NCBI GenBank assembly: GCA_002387845.1
Contig: DGLB01000006.1
Coordinates: forward strand, 69,522 to 77,843
Reading direction: 5' to 3'
Origin: Stenotrophomonas maltophilia
Lineage (GTDB): Bacteria > Pseudomonadota > Gammaproteobacteria > Xanthomonadales > Xanthomonadaceae
Length of the DNA stretch: 8,322 bases
The translations under genes and the position numbers were made by a program. Positions 4,595 to 8,322 of the stretch are shown here, piece by piece (the stretch's first letter is position 1; the number at the start of each line of letters is the position of its first letter). The notes beneath the pieces are model-generated. The model was not told where the DNA came from. It did no database searches and saw nothing but the letters and a program-made list of their open reading frames with translations.

Positions 4595-6392
4595 ACTTCT
4601 TCTTCGGGATGTAGAGGTCGGTGATGGTGCCGTCGTAGATCTCCGCCGACATCGCCACCGACTCGCTCAGGGTCGGGTGCGCATGGATGGTGTGGCCGAT
4701 GTCTTCGGCCTCCGCCCCCATTTCAATCGCCAGGCCGATTTCCGCCAGCAGGTCACCGGCATGCACGCCAACGATGGCACCGCCGATGATGCGGTGGGTT
4801 TCTTCGTCGAAGATCAGCTTGGTGAATCCTTCGGTGCGCCCGATACCGATCGCGCGACCACTGGCCGCCCACGGGAACTTGGCTACGCCGACCTTCAGGC
4901 CCTTGGCCTTGGCTTCGGTTTCGGTCACGCCGACCCAGGCGATTTCCGGGTTGGTGTAGGCCACCGACGGAATCACGCGGGCCACCCATTCCTTCTTCTC
5001 GCCGGCGGCCACTTCGGCAGCCAGCTTGCCTTCGTGCGTGGCCTTGTGGGCCAGCATCGGGTTGCCCACGATGTCGCCGATGGCAAAGATGTGCGGCACG
5101 TTGGTGCGCATCTGCCGGTCCACCGGAATGAAGCCACGGTCGGTGACCTGCACGCCGGCCGTTTCAGCCGCGATCTTCCTGCCGTTCGGCGAGCGACCCA
5201 CGGCCACCAGCACGCGGTCGAAAGTACCCTGCGCCAGCGCCGGGGCTTCGCCTTCGGCAGCGGCTTCGAAGGACACGGTGATGCCCTTCTTGTCCGCGCT
5301 CACACCGGCGGCCTTGGTCTTCAGGTGCACCTCGATGCCCTGCTTCTTCAGGCGGTCGGCCAGCGGCTTGACCAGATCCTTGTCGGCACCCGGCATCAGC
5401 TGGTCCATGAACTCGACCACGGTCACCTTGCTGCCCAGCGCGCCATACACGGTGGCCATTTCCAGGCCGATGATGCCGCCCCCCACCACCAGCAGCGAAC
5501 CCGGCACTTCGGCCAGTTCCAGCGCATCGGTGGAGTCCATCACGCGCGGGTCGTCCCACGGGAAGTTCGGCAGCTTCACCGCCTGCGAACCGGCGGCGAT
5601 GATGCACTGTTCAAAGCGCAGCAGCTGGGTCTTGCCGTCGTCGCCGACGATCTCCAGCTCGTTGGCCGACACGAAGGTGGCCACGCCCTGCACGGTGCGC
5701 ACCTTGCGCTGCTTGGCCATGCCGGCCAGACCCTTGGTCAGCTGGGTTACCACTTTTTCCTTGTAGCCGCGCAGCTTGTCCAGGGTGATGGTCGGCTTGC
5801 CGAACTCAACACCGAAGTCGCCGGCGTGAGCCACTTCATCAATGACGGCGGCCGCGTGCAGCAGCGCCTTGGACGGAATGCAGCCGACGTTGAGGCAGAC
5901 ACCGCCGAGGCTGGCGTAGCGCTCGATCAGCACGGTGTCCACGCCCAGGTCCGCCGAGCGGAACGCAGCGGTGTAACCGCCCGGGCCCGCGCCCAGCACC
6001 ACCATTTTGCATTCGATGTCAGCCGGCTTGCCCGACGACAGCGCGGGCTTCGGTGCGGCCGGTTCGGCCGGGGCACGGTGTGACGGGGTCACCGGCGGCT
6101 TGCTGGCCGGCGCGGCAGCCTTGGGGGCTTCGGCGGCAGGCGCGGCGGCAGCGCCTTCGGCTTCCAGCACCACGACCACGTCGCCTTCAGACAGGGTGTC
6201 GCCCAGCTTGACCTTCAGTTCCTTGACCACGCCGGCGGCCGAGGACGGCACTTCCAGGGTGGCCTTGTCCGACTCCAGCGTCACCAGGCCCTGGTCCTTC
6301 TTCACCGTGTCGCCCACGGCAACCAGCAGCTCGATGACCGGCACGTCGCTGTAATCGCCGATGTCGGGAACCTTGATTTCAATAGTGGCCAT
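4593..6392 (-). CDS. lpdA: Dihydrolipoyl dehydrogenase (E3) with N-terminal lipoyl domain
   Basis: E3 is the cytoplasmic FAD enzyme that reoxidises dihydrolipoamide on E2 using NAD+ in the pyruvate dehydrogenase complex. The 599-residue product begins with a lipoyl domain (about 2-78; lipoylated Lys43 in ESDKATLEV) and an Ala/Pro-rich linker (about 80-122). The standard E3 fold follows. The FAD motif GAGPGG is at 134-139, the redox disulfide Cys166-Cys171 is in GGVCLNVGC, the NAD motif GGGIIG is at 304-309, and the second FAD motif IFAIGD includes Asp440. Catalytic His572 and Glu577 are in HAHPTLSE. All key residues are present. Such lipoyl-E3 fusions are known in Neisseria, Ralstonia and xanthomonads. 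The ATG has AGGAGA 6 nt upstream and lies 17 nt after the preceding stop. Confidence 0.97.
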   Translation of the reverse strand: MATIEIKVPDIGDYSDVPVIELLVAVGDTVKKDQGLVTLESDKATLEVPSSAAGVVKELKVKLGDTLSEGDVVVVLEAEGAAAAPAAEAPKAAAPASKPPVTPSHRAPAEPAAPKPALSSGKPADIECKMVVLGAGPGGYTAAFRSADLGVDTVLIERYASLGGVCLNVGCIPSKALLHAAAVIDEVAHAGDFGVEFGKPTITLDKLRGYKEKVVTQLTKGLAGMAKQRKVRTVQGVATFVSANELEIVGDDGKTQLLRFEQCIIAAGSQAVKLPNFPWDDPRVMDSTDALELAEVPGSLLVVGGGIIGLEMATVYGALGSKVTVVEFMDQLMPGADKDLVKPLADRLKKQGIEVHLKTKAAGVSADKKGITVSFEAAAEGEAPALAQGTFDRVLVAVGRSPNGRKIAAETAGVQVTDRGFIPVDRQMRTNVPHIFAIGDIVGNPMLAHKATHEGKLAAEVAAGEKKEWVARVIPSVAYTNPEIAWVGVTETEAKAKGLKVGVAKFPWAASGRAIGIGRTEGFTKLIFDEETHRIIGGAIVGVHAGDLLAEIGLAIEMGAEAEDIGHTIHAHPTLSESVAMSAEIYDGTITDLYIPKKK

Positions 6393-6409
6393 TCGTCTTC
6401 TCCTGGTGC

Positions 6410-7057
6410 TCAGCCGGCCTTGCCGGCGAGCAGTTCCTGCAGTTCGTCGAGCGACTCGTCCAGATCATTCCAGCGACGGTCGAGCTTCTTTTCCTTGGTG
6501 TCGCTGGCTTCGATCAGCAGCGCCACCTGTTTCATCATCAGCTTGCCGGCTCCGCACTCCCAGCGCGAACCGCTGTAGCGCTGGCCATCCACCTGGAACG
6601 ACAGCACTTCGCCTTCGCTGACCGGAGCCTTGCGCTCGGCCGGCACGGCCGAATCCAGCGCGGCGCGCCAGCTGCGCACCAGTCGCTGCGCCAGCGCGGC
6701 CGGAATGCTGACTTGGTACTGGTCGGGCTCCTGGTCCACGCGCAGCTCAAGCCCGCCGCTGCGGGCGTTGTTGTTCCAGTTGTAGACCCGCTTGTCGGCG
6801 CGGCTGTAACGCAGGGTCCATTCCTGTTCCTGCGTGCCCGGCAACAGCGCCACACCGGTTTCCACGCCACTCTTGGGCAGGGTCACCAGCGACAGCATCG
6901 GTTGGGCCTGGCCTTCGAACAGGGTTTCCACGGCCTGACCATAGTTGCCCACCGCCGGCGGCCAACCATGCCCCAGGTCGGTGGTGCATGCGGCCCATGC
7001 CGAAGGCATGACCGACAGGGCCAGCAACGCCAGCGTCAACGGTGCGCGCTGCCTCAC
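6410..7057 (-). CDS. Small predicted exported protein of unknown function in the PDH cluster
   Basis: I do not recognise this 215-residue protein. The GTG start overlaps the aceF stop by 4 nt (GTGA), indicating translational coupling. Starting at the in-frame ATG at codon 17 would destroy the signal peptide, so GTG is preferred. Residues 1-22 form a typical Sec signal (RQR, a Leu/Ala core, then SAWA with likely cleavage at 22 or 23). The nearby Cys24 is not in a good lipobox, so a lipoprotein is less likely. The mature protein has only Cys24 and Cys168 as cysteines, which could form one disulfide in the periplasm. A highly charged, probably helical tail (about 187-213) ends the chain. A periplasmic protein between cytoplasmic E2 and E3 genes is odd and does not suggest a role in catalysis. 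Confidence 0.85.
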   Translation of the reverse strand: MRQRAPLTLALLALSVMPSAWAACTTDLGHGWPPAVGNYGQAVETLFEGQAQPMLSLVTLPKSGVETGVALLPGTQEQEWTLRYSRADKRVYNWNNNARSGGLELRVDQEPDQYQVSIPAALAQRLVRSWRAALDSAVPAERKAPVSEGEVLSFQVDGQRYSGSRWECGAGKLMMKQVALLIEASDTKEKKLDRRWNDLDESLDELQELLAGKAG

Positions 7058-8322
7058 AGCAGCACGCGCCGCATGTCGGCCAGCACCTGCGACAGGTAGG
7101 TGGTGAAGCGTGCCGCCAGCGCGCCATCGATGACGCGGTGGTCATAGCTCAGCGACAGCGGCAGCATCAGCTTGGGCTCGAACTCCTTGCCGTTCCAGAC
7201 CGGCTGGATCGACGACTTGGACACGCCCAGGATCGCCACTTCCGGCGCGTTCACGATCGGAGTGAACGCGGTGCCGCCAATGCCGCCCAGCGAGCTGATC
7301 GAGAAGCAACCGCCGCTCATGTCAGCCGGGCCCAGCTTGCCGTCGCGCGCCTTCTTGGCCAGTTCGCCGGTTTCCTGCGCGATCTGCACCACGCCCTTCT
7401 TGTCGACGTCACGGATCACCGGCACGACCAGGCCGTTCGGGGTGTCGGCGGCGAAGCCGATGTTGAAGTACTTCTTCAGGGTGAGGTTCTCGCCGGCCGC
7501 ATCGAGCGAGGCGTTGAACTCGGGGAACTTCTTCAGTGCCGCGGCGCTGGCCTTGATCAGGAAGGCGAGCATGGTCAGCTTGATGCCGGCCTTCTCGTTT
7601 TCCTTGTTCAGGGCCACGCGCAGGGCTTCCAGGTCACTGATGTCGGCCTGCTCGAACTGGGTGACGTGCGGAATCATGGCCCAGTTGCGCGCCAGGTTGG
7701 CACCGGAAATCTTCTTGATGCGCGACAGCGGCTGGGTTTCCACTTCGCCGAACTTGCTGAAGTCGACCTTCGGCCACGGCAGCAGGTTCAGGCCACCACC
7801 GGCGGCGACCGGGCCGGCACCGGCAGCCGCGCCACCGCTGGTCAGCACCGACTTGACGAACTTCTGCACGTCGGACTTGGTGATGCGACCGCCCTTCTCG
7901 GTGCCGGTCAGCTGGTTCAGGTCCACGCCCAGTTCGCGCGCGAACACGCGCACCGCCGGCGTAGCGTACGGCACCTTGGAGGGCAGGACGCTGTCGGCGT
8001 TGAACTGCACCGGCGGGGTGCTGGGGGCGCCGGCCGACGGGGCGGCGGCGATCTCGCGGGCTGCCAGCTTGTCCGGCTGGGCCGGCACGGCGACCGGCTC
8101 GACCTTGGTGGCGGTCTCGGCGGCGGCCGGTGCCGCAGCCGCTGCTGCCGGGGTCGGGGCCGGCGCAGCAGCGCCTTCGGCCTCGATGATCGCCACGACC
8201 TTGCCCTGCGACAGGGTGTCACCGACCTTGACCTTGATTTCCTTGACCACGCCGGCGACCGACGACGGCACTTCCATCGTGGCCTTGTCCGACTCCAGGG
8301 TCACCAGGCCCTGGTCCTTCTT
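7054..8322 (-). CDS. aceF: Pyruvate dehydrogenase E2, dihydrolipoyl acetyltransferase (N-terminus beyond right edge)
   Basis: E2 forms the core of the pyruvate dehydrogenase complex and transfers acetyl groups from lipoamide to CoA. The 422 visible residues start inside a lipoyl domain (lipoylated Lys at visible residue 13 in ESDKATMEV), so the real start is outside the window; any GTG or ATG here is internal. An Ala/Pro linker leads to the peripheral-subunit-binding domain (about 114-156, with ATPAVRVFARELGV and GRITKSDVQKFV). The catalytic domain (about 190-422) follows, with the active-site motif DHRVIDG near the C-terminus (His395, Asp399). How many further lipoyl domains lie upstream cannot be seen. 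The gene overlaps the next one by 4 nt. The type (pyruvate rather than 2-oxoglutarate) is inferred from the sequence style and the adjacent lipoyl-E3. Confidence 0.95.
   Translation of the reverse strand, partial: KKDQGLVTLESDKATMEVPSSVAGVVKEIKVKVGDTLSQGKVVAIIEAEGAAAPAPTPAAAAAAPAAAETATKVEPVAVPAQPDKLAAREIAAAPSAGAPSTPPVQFNADSVLPSKVPYATPAVRVFARELGVDLNQLTGTEKGGRITKSDVQKFVKSVLTSGGAAAGAGPVAAGGGLNLLPWPKVDFSKFGEVETQPLSRIKKISGANLARNWAMIPHVTQFEQADISDLEALRVALNKENEKAGIKLTMLAFLIKASAAALKKFPEFNASLDAAGENLTLKKYFNIGFAADTPNGLVVPVIRDVDKKGVVQIAQETGELAKKARDGKLGPADMSGGCFSISSLGGIGGTAFTPIVNAPEVAILGVSKSSIQPVWNGKEFEPKLMLPLSLSYDHRVIDGALAARFTTYLSQVLADMRRVLL

Noticed and set aside
4677..6083. 468-codon plus-strand open frame inside lpdA
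   Set aside because: It is antisense to the unmistakable E3 gene, rich in His/Arg/Gly, with no domain signal.

Overview
The window looks like chromosomal DNA from a Xanthomonadaceae gammaproteobacterium, most likely Stenotrophomonas. The evidence is the high G+C content, the protein sequences as I recognise them, and a GTAG-headed REP palindrome (SMAG-like) at about 4537-4560. No phage, plasmid, transposase or CRISPR sequence is visible. All recognisable CDSs read on the minus strand except one outer-membrane protein gene at 3707-4525 (+).

Region 1 (1-3326, minus strand) is the promoter-proximal half of the F1Fo ATP synthase operon, in the order atpI-atpB-atpE-atpF-atpH-atpA. The atpA gene runs off the left edge just before its Walker A loop. 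A good sigma70-type extended -10 promoter lies at 3297-3326, followed by a short leader with a hairpin and a GTG start for atpI. The atpE gene has the best Shine-Dalgarno of the operon inside an A/T-rich leader. Two stable hairpins sit between atpE and atpF. Both fit the need to make many more c subunits than other Fo subunits.

Region 2 (3230-3706) is the divergent intergenic region between atpI and the OMP gene. Besides the atp promoter it contains, on the plus strand, a sequence resembling an RpoE (sigma-E) promoter at 3442-3469. About 80 bases later there is a well-formed rho-independent terminator (3522-3556), with no plausible protein gene between them. This is a candidate stress-induced small RNA of about 82 nt and is the most interesting observation here. 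A 9-bp dyad lies just before the ribosome binding site of the OMP gene.

Region 3 (3707-4594) holds the signal-peptide-bearing beta-barrel OMP gene. It is followed by the REP element and a terminator shared with the convergent lpdA gene.

Region 4 (4593-8322, minus strand) is a pyruvate dehydrogenase cluster: the 3' part of aceF (E2), a gene for a small predicted exported protein of unknown function, and lpdA (E3 with its own N-terminal lipoyl domain). The three genes are tightly packed (4-nt overlap, then a 17-nt gap) and are probably one transcript. The E2 and E3 lipoyl domains are nearly identical even at DNA level. The proteins encoded here thus link pyruvate oxidation to oxidative ATP synthesis, with envelope genes interspersed.
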